35,442 nt of DNA from Ruminococcus sp. (lineage in GTDB: Bacteria > Bacillota > Clostridia > Oscillospirales > Acutalibacteraceae), in NCBI GenBank assembly GCA_017473955.1, contig JAFUIK010000053.1, positions 1-35,442 on the forward strand, read 5' to 3'. The translations under genes were made by a program, and so were the position numbers. The notes under the pieces are model-generated. The model did no database searches. It was not told where the DNA came from and worked only from the letters and a program-made list of their open reading frames with translations. Shown piece by piece: positions 7,666-16,561 of this stretch. Positions within the stretch are counted from its first letter, which is position 1. Each line of letters starts with the position of its first letter.

Positions 7666-7684
7666 TCGTGACATAAGGTCACAA
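7666..7684. promoter_or_regulatory. inverted repeat, possible regulator site
   Basis: On the minus strand TTGTGAC-CTTAT-GTCACGA: 7-bp arms with one mismatch (5 perfect inner pairs, GTGAC/GTCAC), placed a few bases upstream of the -35 of the dockerin-gene promoter, where an activator would sit. No regulator is assigned. Confidence 0.4.
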
Positions 7685-7732
7685 GAATTTTTTATATTTC
7701 GGAATTAGAATAATAATCCGTTTTTTGTAAAC

Positions 7733-7763
7733 AAAAAAACGCTACCTTCTATGGTAGCGTTTT
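7733..7763 (-). terminator. Rho-independent terminator of yebC
   Basis: Stem AACGCTACC (7738-7746) with GGTAGCGTT (7753-7761), 6-nt loop, followed on the minus strand by a run of T. Confidence 0.85.
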
Positions 7764-7780
7764 ATAACGAGTAATTTAAA

Positions 7781-8521
7781 TTATTCCTCTGGCATCTCCC
7801 AGTTATGCCAGACATTCTGAATATCGTCATTATCCTCGAACATATCAAGCATCTTCTGCATCTTCTCACAGATAGCAGGGTCATCAATAGCTGTGTATGT
7901 GCTTGGCACCTGTTCAACCTCAGCTGAAGCAAAAATATAACCCTTTTCAGTAAGGTCATCTCTAATGCCACCCAAATCATCAGGCTCTGTATATACAGTG
8001 AAGATATCAGCATCAGCCTCGAAATCAGCAGCACCCGCTTCTAAAGCGTCTTCCATAACTGTGTCCTCATCTTTATCGAGTTCTTCACGTTCAATGATGA
8101 GAACGCCTTTTTTCTCGAACATAAAGCTAACACAACCCGGAGTGCCCATATTACCACCGAATTTGTCAAAGTAATGTCTTACTTCACCTGCTGTACGATT
8201 TCTGTTATCAGTAAGAGCTTCAACTATAACAGCAACACCTGATGGGCCATAACCTTCGTATGTAACAGCTTCGTAGTTAGCACCGTCGTTGCCTGATGCA
8301 GCTTTCTTAATAATTCTGTCGATGTTGTCATTTGGAACGTTAGCAGCCTTAGCTTTAGCGATACAATCTTTGAGCTTAGAGTTAACATTAGGGTCAGCAC
8401 TTCCGCCATCGCGGATAGCAACCATCAGCTCTCTGCCGATTTTTGTGAAGACTTTAGCTCTTGCTGCGTCGTTTTTACCTTTTTTCTGTTTAATGGTACT
8501 CCATTTATTATGTCCTGACAT
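7781..8521 (-). CDS. yebC: YebC/PmpR family protein
   Basis: A 246-residue member of the YebC/PmpR family (DUF28), of typical length and starting MSGHNKWSTIKQKKG as nearly all members do. An in-frame ATG 27 bases upstream (8548) would add MKNCKRDDL, which the family lacks, so 8521 is preferred; AAAGGGATGA lies before it. Other signatures are DAARAKVFTKIGREL (about 18-32), the Pro-Asn-rich VPNDNIDRIIKKA, and YEGYGPSGVAVIVE. The family is described both as DNA-binding regulators and, more recently, as ribosome-associated factors that help translation through proline-rich stretches. The ribosomal role fits a gene next to this housekeeping block, but it is inference here. It is monocistronic, with its own promoter and terminator. 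Confidence 0.95.
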   Translation of the reverse strand: MSGHNKWSTIKQKKGKNDAARAKVFTKIGRELMVAIRDGGSADPNVNSKLKDCIAKAKAANVPNDNIDRIIKKAASGNDGANYEAVTYEGYGPSGVAVIVEALTDNRNRTAGEVRHYFDKFGGNMGTPGCVSFMFEKKGVLIIEREELDKDEDTVMEDALEAGAADFEADADIFTVYTEPDDLGGIRDDLTEKGYIFASAEVEQVPSTYTAIDDPAICEKMQKMLDMFEDNDDIQNVWHNWEMPEE

Positions 8522-8552
8522 TAAATCATCCCTTTTACAATTTTTCACAAGG

Positions 8553-8581
8553 ATTATAGCACATACAAATGATTATTGCAA
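8553..8581 (-). promoter_or_regulatory. sigmaA promoter of yebC with extended -10
   Basis: Minus strand -35 TTGCAA (8576-8581), 17-bp spacer ending in TGC, -10 TATAAT (8553-8558); the TGnTATAAT form is an extended -10. Confidence 0.8.
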
Positions 8582-8617
8582 ATAAAAATAAAAAGTTACA
8601 GTTTTGTCATACTTCTA

Positions 8618-8646
8618 TTGAGATATTTTGCTGTGAGTGGTATAAT
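8618..8646 (+). promoter_or_regulatory. sigmaA promoter of the yicC-rsgA operon
   Basis: -35 TTGAGA (8618-8623), 17-bp spacer, -10 TATAAT (8641-8646), about 49 bases before yicC. It is the only clear promoter found ahead of the long operon, divergent from the yebC promoter. Confidence 0.8.
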
Positions 8647-8694
8647 AATTTTCAAAGTTTTTATTATATAAAAGTATAGGGAAGGGTTGATGTT

Positions 8695-9573
8695 ATGGTA
8701 ATGTCGATGACAGGCTTTGGCAGATGTGAAACCGAGGTCAACGGCAGAAAGATTACTATTGAGATGAAAAGTGTTAACCACCGCTATTTCGAGTTTTCTT
8801 GTCGAACCACAAGAGGCTACAGCTTCTTGGAGGATAGAGTTAAGAAATATGTAGCTACCAAGGTAGCTCGCGGTAAGGTTGATATGTATATATCCGTTAT
8901 CGAACCTGAAGATACCGAGGTTAAAGTTACTCTCAATAAACCTCTTGCAGCAGGATATGTTAACGCTATCCACACTTTAGCTTCTGAGTACAATATTCCT
9001 GATGATTTGTCAGTAGCTGTTCTTTCTCGTTATTCTGATATCTTCCAGATACACAAGGAGGAGCAGGATGAGGAACAGGTCTTTAGCGACGTGAAGGTAG
9101 CACTGGACATCGCTCTTAACGGTTTCATATCTATGAGACAGGCTGAAGGTAAAAAACTAAAGGAAGATGTTTTATCTCGTGTTGATACGATTATGTCTAT
9201 TGTATCAGAGATTGAGGAACGCTCACCGATTACAGTTGAAGAATATCGCTTAAAACTCACAAAGCGTATTTCAGATATGCTCTCAGGCTCGGAGATTGAT
9301 GAACAGAGAATCTTAACAGAAGCTGCTATCTTTGCTGATAAGGTTGCTGTTGACGAAGAAACAGTTCGCCTGCGTAGCCATTTTGAGCAGATGAAAACTT
9401 TTTTTGCTTCAGGTGTACCAATCGGCAGAAAACTTGATTTCCTTGTTCAGGAAATGAATCGAGAGGCTAATACAATCGGCTCTAAGGTTACCGACTCTGT
9501 TCTTGCTCATAAGGTAGTTGATATTAAATCAGAGATTGAGAAAATCCGCGAACAGATTCAGAACATAGAGTAA
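8695..9573 (+). CDS. yicC: YicC/YloC family endoribonuclease
   Basis: A 292-residue protein of the YicC family. The N-terminal hallmark SMTGFGR (residues 4-10) is followed by [19 protein letters not shown], and the C-terminal DUF1732 region has [21 protein letters not shown] (about 241-261), where conserved acidic and basic residues sit. The family has been shown to be an Mn-dependent endoribonuclease acting on mRNA and small RNA. The start at ATG 8695 follows a GGGAAGGG site; a second in-frame ATG two codons later (MSMTGFGR) is an alternative. It is first in the operon, 16 bases before remA, the same order as in Bacillus (yloC-remA-gmk-rpoZ). The ORF is intact and of usual length. Confidence 0.95.
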   Translation: MVMSMTGFGRCETEVNGRKITIEMKSVNHRYFEFSCRTTRGYSFLEDRVKKYVATKVARGKVDMYISVIEPEDTEVKVTLNKPLAAGYVNAIHTLASEYNIPDDLSVAVLSRYSDIFQIHKEEQDEEQVFSDVKVALDIALNGFISMRQAEGKKLKEDVLSRVDTIMSIVSEIEERSPITVEEYRLKLTKRISDMLSGSEIDEQRILTEAAIFADKVAVDEETVRLRSHFEQMKTFFASGVPIGRKLDFLVQEMNREANTIGSKVTDSVLAHKVVDIKSEIEKIREQIQNIE

Positions 9574-9589
9574 TAAGGGAGAGTTTTTT

Positions 9590-9838
9590 GTGAGATTTAT
9601 CAATATTGGTTTTGGCAACGTCGTATCTGCTGAAAAGGTTGTTTCAGTTGTATCGCCTGATTCAGCTCCAATTAAACGTATCATCCAGACCGCTAAATCC
9701 GATTCATCACTTATTGATGCTACATATGGCAGAAAATGCAAGGCTGTTATCATTACTGACAGCGACCATATTATTCTTTCTGCTATTACCCCGGAAACTA
9801 TTACATCAAGACTTGAGGAGGAACTGAAAAATGGCTAA
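9590..9838 (+). CDS. remA: RemA-type regulator (DUF370)
   Basis: An 82-residue protein beginning [18 protein letters not shown], with [11 protein letters not shown] and the conserved [19 protein letters not shown] block (about 43-61). These are diagnostic of RemA/DUF370, which forms DNA-binding oligomeric rings and in Bacillus activates biofilm matrix and osmoprotection genes. The start codon is GTG (9590), preceded by GGGAGAG; no ATG is available in the right place and the N-terminus aligns with the family from this GTG. It lies between yicC and gmk as in most Firmicutes, and its last 8 bases overlap gmk, so the two are translationally coupled. What it regulates in this organism is unknown. 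Confidence 0.93.
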   Translation: MRFINIGFGNVVSAEKVVSVVSPDSAPIKRIIQTAKSDSSLIDATYGRKCKAVIITDSDHIILSAITPETITSRLEEELKNG

Positions 9839-10409
9839 AGGCTTGCTTGTAGTTTACACTGGTGCTTCAGGAGTTGGCAAAGGCACCATTATGGAGAAAC
9901 TTCTTGCTGATAACAAGAATCTTAAATTGTCTGTATCAGCCACTACTCGTGCCCCAAGACCCGGTGAGGTTGATGGTGTGAACTATCATTATATTACAAA
10001 AGAAGAATTTGATGATATGATTAAAAATGACCTGTTGCTTGAGTACGCTACATATTGCGGTAATATGTACGGTACTCCGAAAGCGGCTGTGCTTGAATTA
10101 CTTGAGCAGGGCTATGATGTTATGCTTGAGATTGAAGTTAAAGGATATGAACAGGTTAAAAGACTTTATCCTGAGTGTGTAACTATTTTTGTTCTGCCAC
10201 CTGATGTTAACGAACTCGAACGTAGACTCAGAAAGCGTGGCACAGAAACAGAAGATGTTATCAAAGAACGTTTGGCACGAGCTGTTGAAGAGATGGAATA
10301 TGCATCTCAGTTTGATTATAAGGTTATAAATGACGATGTCGACAGAGCAGAAAAAGAAATTCTCGACATCATTTCAAATATTAAAAACGATAGAAATAAG
10401 GAGAACTGA
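9831..10409 (+). CDS. gmk: guanylate kinase
   Basis: A 192-residue enzyme phosphorylating GMP to GDP with ATP, in the cytoplasm. The P-loop is GASGVGKGT (11-19), slightly different from the usual GPSGVGKGT. The GMP-binding region [20 protein letters not shown] (about 36-55), with Arg, Tyr and acidic contacts, and the lid region [17 protein letters not shown] are clear. Length is normal. AGGAGG (9815-9820) lies within the end of remA, which this gene overlaps by 8 bases. rpoZ follows after 2 bases. GDP/GTP supply sits next to genes for transcription and replication restart, a conserved order rather than a pathway link. Confidence 0.97.
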   Translation: MAKGLLVVYTGASGVGKGTIMEKLLADNKNLKLSVSATTRAPRPGEVDGVNYHYITKEEFDDMIKNDLLLEYATYCGNMYGTPKAAVLELLEQGYDVMLEIEVKGYEQVKRLYPECVTIFVLPPDVNELERRLRKRGTETEDVIKERLARAVEEMEYASQFDYKVINDDVDRAEKEILDIISNIKNDRNKEN

Positions 10410-10411
10410 TT

Positions 10412-10618
10412 ATGAAAAGAGCATCACTTGACGATATGTTAAAAGGTAGAGAGAGCCGTTACGCTTTAGTTATCGGTGTAGCAAAAAGAGCCAGAGAAAT
10501 CGCTCAGGGCTTTAAAGACGAAAACGTAATTACTGATGAGAAGCCTGTGCTTTTAGCAATCGAAGACTTCAAAAACCACAAGTATAACATCTTAGAGCCT
10601 GAATCAGACGAAGTATGA
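10412..10618 (+). CDS. rpoZ: RNA polymerase omega subunit
   Basis: A 68-residue protein with the omega-subunit pattern SLDDMLKGRESRYALVIGVAKRAREIA (Ser-Arg-Tyr-x-Leu, then Val-x-x-x-Ala-Lys-Arg-Ala-Arg). Omega assists folding of the beta-prime subunit and assembly of RNA polymerase. It is a typical short Firmicutes version. The start follows AAGGAG at good spacing, 2 bases after gmk. Its stop overlaps the ATG of priA (ATGA). In Bacillus a coaBC gene stands between rpoZ and priA; here it is absent. Confidence 0.95.
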   Translation: MKRASLDDMLKGRESRYALVIGVAKRAREIAQGFKDENVITDEKPVLLAIEDFKNHKYNILEPESDEV

Positions 10619-13056
10619 TTAACCTTATCGCAGGCATCGCCGTAGATAATACGGTGTACCATTTTGATAAGATGTTTGACTATATTGTACCAGAAAACCT
10701 TGCTGCTGATATAAAAGCAGGGTGCAGAGTGTTGATCCCCTTCGGACGTGGTAACAAAAAGCGTCAGGGTATTGTTATGTACCTAAAAAACGATAAAAAT
10801 GCTGATATTAGTAAGCTAAAGGAAGTTCATTCGCTTTTAGACATAGAACCGGTGCTTAATGACGAAATGTTGCAAATGGCACAGTTTATGAAAGCACATT
10901 GCTTTTGCACCTATTATGATGCAGTGAAAGCGATGCTTCCCGCTGGTATAAATTATAAAATCACAACTGAATATTCGGTGAAAAAACCTTTGGAGTTCGA
11001 ATTGTTTGACCTCGATGATGAAAAACGCAGGGTTGTACAGTTTTTACTGAAAAAAGTTTTACCTGTCAAAAAGGAAGCTCTTCTTGACACTTTTGGTTTA
11101 AGTGATTCATCTTTGCTTGATGATATGTGCAAGGATGGCTTGCTTCAAAAAAATGATTCGACTTATCGAAAAACAGGAGATAAGTCTGTCAAGATGGTAC
11201 GCGTTGAAGATGTGCCTGTTGGTAATATCAAACTTACACCAAAGCAGAACACCGTGCTTGAATTACTACAGACTGTAGGTGCCGCTTGTGTTAAAGAGGT
11301 TTGTTATTATACAGGTGTTACGACTTCTGTAGTTGATTCCTTAGTGAAAAAGGGGCTTGCTTCTTACTATGATGACGAGGTTTTCAGAATTCCTCAATCA
11401 GGTGTATCACAAAAACGCGAAGTCGTTTTAACTCAAGAGCAAGAACAGGCTTACAAATCTTTACTTGATGATTATCATAGCAAAAATGGAGTAGTGTCAC
11501 TTTTATATGGAATCACAGGCTCTGGTAAAACATCTGTTTTTATGAAACTTATTGAAGATGTTATAAGTGATAATAAAGGCGTAATTGTTATGGTGCCTGA
11601 AATTGCGTTAACCAGCCAGCTTATCTCGATATTTAAGTCTAACTTTCCTGATAAAGTAGCTGTGTTTCACAGCGGATTATCTTTAGGTGAGCGACTTGAT
11701 GAATTCAAGCGTGTTAAAAAAGGATTAGCATCCATCGCGATAGGAACTCGTTCTGCAGTTTTTGCACCTTTTGAAAATTTAGGCCTTATTATTATGGATG
11801 AGGAACAGGAGCATACCTACAAATCAGAGGGTAAACCTCGATTCCACGCTCGTGAGCTTTCTAAATTCAGAACAAATTATAATAATTCTTTACTGGTGCT
11901 TGCTTCCGCAACACCAAGCGTTGAAACATACTATAACGCAAAAACAGGTAAGTATCATATAGCAACATTAACTCAGCGTTATGGTACGGCTACCTTACCT
12001 GATGTTTTGGTCGCTGATATGAACGAAGAAGTATCGCTAGGCAATTCATCACAATTTTCCAGTTTACTACTTGAAAATATCGAGCAGAATCTTGCTGATA
12101 AAAAGCAGACTATATTACTGCTTAATCGCAGAGGACACAATACGTTTGTAACTTGTCGTAATTGTCGAGAGACTGTCTCTTGTCCAAATTGCTCGATTTC
12201 AATGACATACCACAGTGCGAACAATCGCCTGATGTGTCATTATTGTGGTCATTCCGTAAAGTACGATGGAGTTTGTCCTACATGTAACGGTCATTCACTT
12301 CGTTTTGTAGGTTACGGAACACAAAGAGCAGAAGTAGAGCTTGCTGATATTTTTCCTGATGCAAGGATTTTACGAATGGATACCGATGCAACGATGAGTA
12401 AATCTTCTCACGAGAAGAAGCTTGCTGAATTCTCAAATGGTGAGTATGATATCTTAGTCGGTACACAAATGGTTGCTAAGGGACTTGATTTTCCTGATGT
12501 AACCTTAGTAGGAGTATTAAGTGCAGACCAGATGCTCTACAGTGATGACTACAGAAGCTTCGAAAACGCTTTTTCAATGTTGACACAGGTTGTCGGTCGT
12601 AGCGGTCGAGGTAAGGATAAGGGGAGAGCTGTTATACAAACATTTACTCCTGAAAATCCGATTATTAGTCTTGCGTCACAGCAAAATTACGATGCTTTCT
12701 ACGAAGACGAGATAAAAATCAGAAAAGCTATGCTTTATCCGCCATTTGCTCAAATGTGTCTCATCGGCTTTGTTTGTGAAAACAGCGTTAAGGTATCAAG
12801 TGCCTGTGCTCAGTTTATGAGACTGCTGACCGAAAAGCTTAACAGCAGTTACAACGATATACCGATAAGAGTACTTGGACCATCTCCTGCGAGTATACCA
12901 AAGGTTAATAATAAGTACAGATATAAAATTATTTTAAAATGCAGAAATGATGCAAGGTTTAGAGAGATGCTGTCGCTTGCGTTAACTGAGTTTTCAAAAC
13001 TCAAAGACTACACAGATGTCACGGTTTACGCCGATATGCATCCTCACGAATTGTAA
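10615..13056 (+). CDS. priA: primosomal protein N' (PriA helicase)
   Basis: An 813-residue 3'-to-5' DNA helicase that reloads the replisome at stalled forks. Domains in order: the 3'-OH binding N-terminal domain (1-105, starting with the typical AVDNTVYHFDKMFDYIVP), a winged-helix region (about 205-255), helicase lobe 1 with Walker A GITGSGKT (299-306) and motif II DEEQ (395-398), two zinc-binding clusters with eight cysteines (514, 517, 523, 526, 541, 544, 554, 557), helicase lobe 2 with QVVGRSGRG, and the C-terminal domain. Motif II reads DEEQ rather than the DEEH of E. coli PriA, a change I believe is common in Clostridia. Full length is intact. It overlaps rpoZ by 4 bases and is followed by def after 23 bases. 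Confidence 0.97.
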   Translation: MINLIAGIAVDNTVYHFDKMFDYIVPENLAADIKAGCRVLIPFGRGNKKRQGIVMYLKNDKNADISKLKEVHSLLDIEPVLNDEMLQMAQFMKAHCFCTYYDAVKAMLPAGINYKITTEYSVKKPLEFELFDLDDEKRRVVQFLLKKVLPVKKEALLDTFGLSDSSLLDDMCKDGLLQKNDSTYRKTGDKSVKMVRVEDVPVGNIKLTPKQNTVLELLQTVGAACVKEVCYYTGVTTSVVDSLVKKGLASYYDDEVFRIPQSGVSQKREVVLTQEQEQAYKSLLDDYHSKNGVVSLLYGITGSGKTSVFMKLIEDVISDNKGVIVMVPEIALTSQLISIFKSNFPDKVAVFHSGLSLGERLDEFKRVKKGLASIAIGTRSAVFAPFENLGLIIMDEEQEHTYKSEGKPRFHARELSKFRTNYNNSLLVLASATPSVETYYNAKTGKYHIATLTQRYGTATLPDVLVADMNEEVSLGNSSQFSSLLLENIEQNLADKKQTILLLNRRGHNTFVTCRNCRETVSCPNCSISMTYHSANNRLMCHYCGHSVKYDGVCPTCNGHSLRFVGYGTQRAEVELADIFPDARILRMDTDATMSKSSHEKKLAEFSNGEYDILVGTQMVAKGLDFPDVTLVGVLSADQMLYSDDYRSFENAFSMLTQVVGRSGRGKDKGRAVIQTFTPENPIISLASQQNYDAFYEDEIKIRKAMLYPPFAQMCLIGFVCENSVKVSSACAQFMRLLTEKLNSSYNDIPIRVLGPSPASIPKVNNKYRYKIILKCRNDARFREMLSLALTEFSKLKDYTDVTVYADMHPHEL

Positions 13057-13079
13057 ATATAAGAATAAGGAGTGTTATT

Positions 13080-13556
13080 ATGGCTCTTAGAAAAATAGTT
13101 ACAGAGGGTGACGACGTATTACTGAAAAAATGTCGCCCTGTCGAAAAGTTTGATAAAAAGCTTTGGGATTTACTTGATGATATGGCTGAAACTCTTTATG
13201 ATTCAGGCGGTGTTGGTCTTGCCGGACCACAGGTTGGAATTATGAGAAGGGTTTGTGTCATTGATATCGGCGACGGCTTAGTTGAGTATATCAACCCTCA
13301 AATTATAAGTAGTGAGGGCTCACACGAGGTTGTTGAGGGTTGCCTTTCATCACCTGGTGAGTTTGGTCTTGTTAATCGTCCTGTTAAGGTTGTAGCAAAA
13401 GCGTTTGACCGTGATGGTAAAGAATTCACTGTTGAGGGTGAAGATTTATTCGCACAGGCTATGTGTCACGAGTTTGACCACTTAGACGGTGTGCTTTTTA
13501 AATCTAAAGCCATCAGAATGTTAAGTCCTGAAGAACTTGAGCATGATGAAGATTAA
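13080..13556 (+). CDS. def: peptide deformylase
   Basis: A 158-residue metalloenzyme removing the N-formyl group from nascent peptides. The three motifs are present: GVGLAGPQ (44-51), EGCLS (86-90, Cys88 a metal ligand) and HEFDH (130-134, both His metal ligands and Glu131 catalytic). Motif 1 has Gly in place of the second Ala of the usual GLAAPQ, a mild variation. Length fits the type 1 enzymes. AAGGAG is upstream of the ATG. It stands just before fmt, so the formylation and deformylation steps are made together. Confidence 0.96.
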   Translation: MALRKIVTEGDDVLLKKCRPVEKFDKKLWDLLDDMAETLYDSGGVGLAGPQVGIMRRVCVIDIGDGLVEYINPQIISSEGSHEVVEGCLSSPGEFGLVNRPVKVVAKAFDRDGKEFTVEGEDLFAQAMCHEFDHLDGVLFKSKAIRMLSPEELEHDED

Positions 13557-13565
13557 GGTGAGAGT

Positions 13566-14489
13566 ATGAAAATAGTATTTATGGGAACACCTGATTTTGC
13601 TGTTGCTTGCTTAAAAGGGCTAGTTGATGCAAACCACGATGTTTGTGCTGTTTTTACTCAACCTGATAAACCTCGTGGCAGGAAAATGATTATGACCCCT
13701 CCTGATGTTAAGGTGTATGCACAAGAGCTTAATATTCCTGTCTATCAACCTAACACTTTAAAAGATGGAAAAGCACTTGAAGTTATTGAAAGCTACGCAC
13801 CTGATGTTATTGTGGTTGCGGCTTATGGAAAGATACTGCCAAAGAGTATTATTGATTATCCAAAATACGGTTGCATCAATGTTCATGGTTCCATCCTTCC
13901 TAAATATCGAGGTGCAGCTCCAATCCAGTGGTCTGTAATTAATGGTGATAAGGAAACAGGGGTCACTACAATGCAGATGAACGAGGGCCTTGATACAGGA
14001 GATATACTGCTTATTGAAAAAACTCCTATTTCTATCGATGATACAGCAAGCTCGGTTTTTGATAGACTTGCTACTATGGGCGGCGAACTCATCGTAAAAA
14101 CTCTTGAACTAGCCGAAAAAGGCGAGCTTACTCCTGTTAAACAAGATGACACTGATTCATCGTATGCTCCGATGCTTGATAAAGCTATCAGTGAGATTGA
14201 TTGGAGCAAAGATGCTCTTGCAATTCATAATCTTATAAGATGTTTATATAGCTGTCCTATAGCTCAGACTGTATTTTACTGCAAAAAGATCAAGATTTAC
14301 AAATCAGCATTATCAGAGCTTTGTGGTAAAGTCGGCGAGGTTGTGTCTGTTTCACCACTAACAATAGCCTGTGGTGACAAATCAGTTGAAATTTTAGAGC
14401 TTCAGCTTGAGGGTAAAAAAAGAATGGATTATAAGTCGTTCCTTTTAGGACATCATATTGAATGCGGAACAAATATTTTGGAGGCTTAA
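13566..14489 (+). CDS. fmt: methionyl-tRNA formyltransferase
   Basis: A 307-residue enzyme that formylates initiator Met-tRNA using 10-formyl-tetrahydrofolate. The catalytic block INVHGSILPKYRGAAPIQW carries Asn105 and His107, and Asp143 lies in GLDTGDILL, giving the usual Asn-His-Asp triad. The N-terminal Rossmann start is MKIVFMGTPDFA. The C-terminal domain (about 205-307) that contacts the tRNA is complete. It starts 9 bases after def with a GGTGAG site, and its final codons contain the GGAGG for the next gene. Confidence 0.97.
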   Translation: MKIVFMGTPDFAVACLKGLVDANHDVCAVFTQPDKPRGRKMIMTPPDVKVYAQELNIPVYQPNTLKDGKALEVIESYAPDVIVVAAYGKILPKSIIDYPKYGCINVHGSILPKYRGAAPIQWSVINGDKETGVTTMQMNEGLDTGDILLIEKTPISIDDTASSVFDRLATMGGELIVKTLELAEKGELTPVKQDDTDSSYAPMLDKAISEIDWSKDALAIHNLIRCLYSCPIAQTVFYCKKIKIYKSALSELCGKVGEVVSVSPLTIACGDKSVEILELQLEGKKRMDYKSFLLGHHIECGTNILEA

Positions 14490-14490
14490 T

Positions 14491-15186
14491 ATGTATTTTT
14501 GGGGCTATGATTTAACTTATTTTATTTTTATGATACCTTGCCTGATTTTGTCTATTTATTGCAGTGCAAAGGTTAATTCAACATTCAATAAGTATTCAAA
14601 AGTAGCAAATAAACGTGGAATTACAGGTGCACAGGCTGCGTATCAGGTGCTTACAGCAAACGGCGTGACAGGTGTTAGAATTGAACTGGTTAGTGGTAAA
14701 CTTACTGACCATTTTGATCCACGTACTAACACAATCAGATTGTCCGAAGCTGTGTATAATAACACATCAGTTGCCGCTGTCGGAGTAGCTGCTCACGAAG
14801 CAGGACACGCCGTTCAGCATGCACAGGATTATTTACCAAATAAAATCCGTTCAGCTATTGTGCCTGTTGCAAATATTGGTTCAAAGCTTAGTTGGATATT
14901 CATTTTTATAGGCTTTCTTTTGCCTGTACAATATAATTTTGTTATCACTTTAGGTATTATTTTCTTTTCGTTTTCAGTATTGTTTACTTTGGTAACCTTA
15001 CCTGTTGAATTTGATGCTTCAAAAAGAGCGTTGGCTACAATTCAGGGTACAAACTTACTGTATAATGATGAGTACACGGGAGCCAAAAAGACTCTTTCTG
15101 CTGCTGCTATGACTTATGTAGCGGCTGCGGCAACTGCTATTGCACAGTTACTTAGATTGATTCTTTTAGCTAACAGAAGAAGATAA
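14491..15186 (+). CDS. membrane-bound zinc metallopeptidase (YugP type)
   Basis: A 231-residue integral membrane protein with the zinc signature HEAGH (102-106) in VAAHEAGHAVQHAQDY and a downstream EFDAS (173-177) likely to supply the third ligand. Membrane helices lie at about 7-25, 122-142, 148-170 and near 205-225. The start is taken at ATG 14491, where TTGGAGG (14478-14483) is correctly spaced; a frame opening at 14458 lies inside fmt. This matches the YugP-like neutral zinc metallopeptidase family of Firmicutes. The family's substrate is not established to my knowledge. Gene order fmt-peptidase-rsmB is familiar in Clostridia. A role in membrane protein turnover is inference. Confidence 0.9.
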   Translation: MYFWGYDLTYFIFMIPCLILSIYCSAKVNSTFNKYSKVANKRGITGAQAAYQVLTANGVTGVRIELVSGKLTDHFDPRTNTIRLSEAVYNNTSVAAVGVAAHEAGHAVQHAQDYLPNKIRSAIVPVANIGSKLSWIFIFIGFLLPVQYNFVITLGIIFFSFSVLFTLVTLPVEFDASKRALATIQGTNLLYNDEYTGAKKTLSAAAMTYVAAAATAIAQLLRLILLANRRR

Positions 15187-15220
15187 AAGGTTTTATTAAT
15201 TTGTTTTCATAGAGGTTATT

Positions 15221-16561
15221 ATGTCTGACGTCAGAAAAATTGCGTTTAATACTATTTACAGAGTGCTCCATGATGAGGCGTACTCTGCTTTGGCATTGAA
15301 TAGTGCTATCAAAGACAATAACCTCGAAAGATTAGATGTAGGTTTTCTTTCTCGTCTTGTTTACGGTGTTATTGAACGTAAGATTTTACTTGATTATGTG
15401 ATTTCGCAGTATTCTAAGATAAAGCCAAAGAAAATTGAAAATAAAACTCTTATCATTCTTGAGATGGGGTTGTTTCAGCTTTTATTTATGGATAAAGTGC
15501 CGTCTAGTGCTGCCGTAAACGAAGCGGTTAAGCTCTCAAAAAAAGTTGGTGCCTACAAGTCCTCGGGGTTTATTAATGCTGTGTTACGAAATTTTGTCCG
15601 AAATGATTTGAAATATAATCTTCCTGATGAAGGTGACAAATTAAAGTATTTATCTGTTAAGTATTCATGCCCTGAGTTTTTAATTGAAAAATGGCTCAAG
15701 CAGTATGGAGAGAATAACACTATCGGTATTTTAGAAGGATTAGCAGATAGACCTCCTCTTACTATAAGAGTAAATACTCTTAAAACTTCTAAAGAACAAC
15801 TTGAAAGCTCTCTTGAGAACGAGGGCGTAGTTGTATCAGAAGTAGATTATTTACCAAACGCCCTAAATATTGACAATACAGGTTCTATTGAAACACTGGC
15901 ATCGTTTAAAAACGGAGAGTTTTATGTTCAGGATAGTGCTTCTCAGCTTTGTTGTGAAATGCTTGATGTTAAAGAAAATATGACCGTATGCGATGTGTGT
16001 TCAGCACCTGGAGGAAAATCTTTATACTCTGCTATAAATATGAATAACAAGGGTAAAGTGTATTCCTACGATTTGTTTGAGCATAAAATTAAATTGATTA
16101 AGGAATCAGCCAAGAGGTTGTCTGTTGATATAATTGATGCTAGCGTAAGGGATGCACAAGCTGGTGACGTATCTTTGCCAAAATGCGACAGATTGATTTG
16201 TGATGTGCCTTGTTCAGGCTTTGGAATTATTCGCAGAAAGCCTGAAATTCGTTACAAAAAAGCAACAATTGTTGACAATTTACCGCAGTTGCAATACAGT
16301 ATATTGTGTGCGAGTGCTGACAGCTTATCAATTGGTGGTGTGCTTGTTTACTCCACATGTACTTTGTGTGACGAGGAAAACAAAGAGATTGTTGAAAAAT
16401 TCCTTGATGAACACCCAGATTATGAGCCAATTGCACTTAATTTGCCGAGTGGATTTAAACGTTTTATTGATGAACCCGAATATATGGTGACACTGTTGCC
16501 ATGCAAAGGGATGACTGACGGCTTTTTTATCGCTAAGTTTCGAAAGGTAGGCTACAAATGA
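15221..16561 (+). CDS. rsmB: 16S rRNA (cytosine-967-C5)-methyltransferase
   Basis: A 446-residue enzyme: an N-terminal NusB-like RNA-binding domain (about 5-125, with FLSRLVYGVIERK and INAVLRNF) and a C-terminal SAM-dependent m5C methyltransferase. SAM-binding is seen in DVCSAPGGKS (258-267). The two catalytic cysteines of the RsmB/NOL1 family are Cys331 in DVPCSG and Cys380 in STCTL. It modifies C967 (E. coli numbering) of 16S rRNA. The start follows AGAGG, 34 bases after the peptidase gene. The last codon overlaps rlmN as ATGA, so the two rRNA modification genes are coupled. Confidence 0.96.
   Translation: MSDVRKIAFNTIYRVLHDEAYSALALNSAIKDNNLERLDVGFLSRLVYGVIERKILLDYVISQYSKIKPKKIENKTLIILEMGLFQLLFMDKVPSSAAVNEAVKLSKKVGAYKSSGFINAVLRNFVRNDLKYNLPDEGDKLKYLSVKYSCPEFLIEKWLKQYGENNTIGILEGLADRPPLTIRVNTLKTSKEQLESSLENEGVVVSEVDYLPNALNIDNTGSIETLASFKNGEFYVQDSASQLCCEMLDVKENMTVCDVCSAPGGKSLYSAINMNNKGKVYSYDLFEHKIKLIKESAKRLSVDIIDASVRDAQAGDVSLPKCDRLICDVPCSGFGIIRRKPEIRYKKATIVDNLPQLQYSILCASADSLSIGGVLVYSTCTLCDEENKEIVEKFLDEHPDYEPIALNLPSGFKRFIDEPEYMVTLLPCKGMTDGFFIAKFRKVGYK

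Noticed and set aside
8596-8973. A 125-codon minus-strand frame upstream of yebC
   Set aside because: Antisense to yicC and its promoter, with no ribosome binding site.
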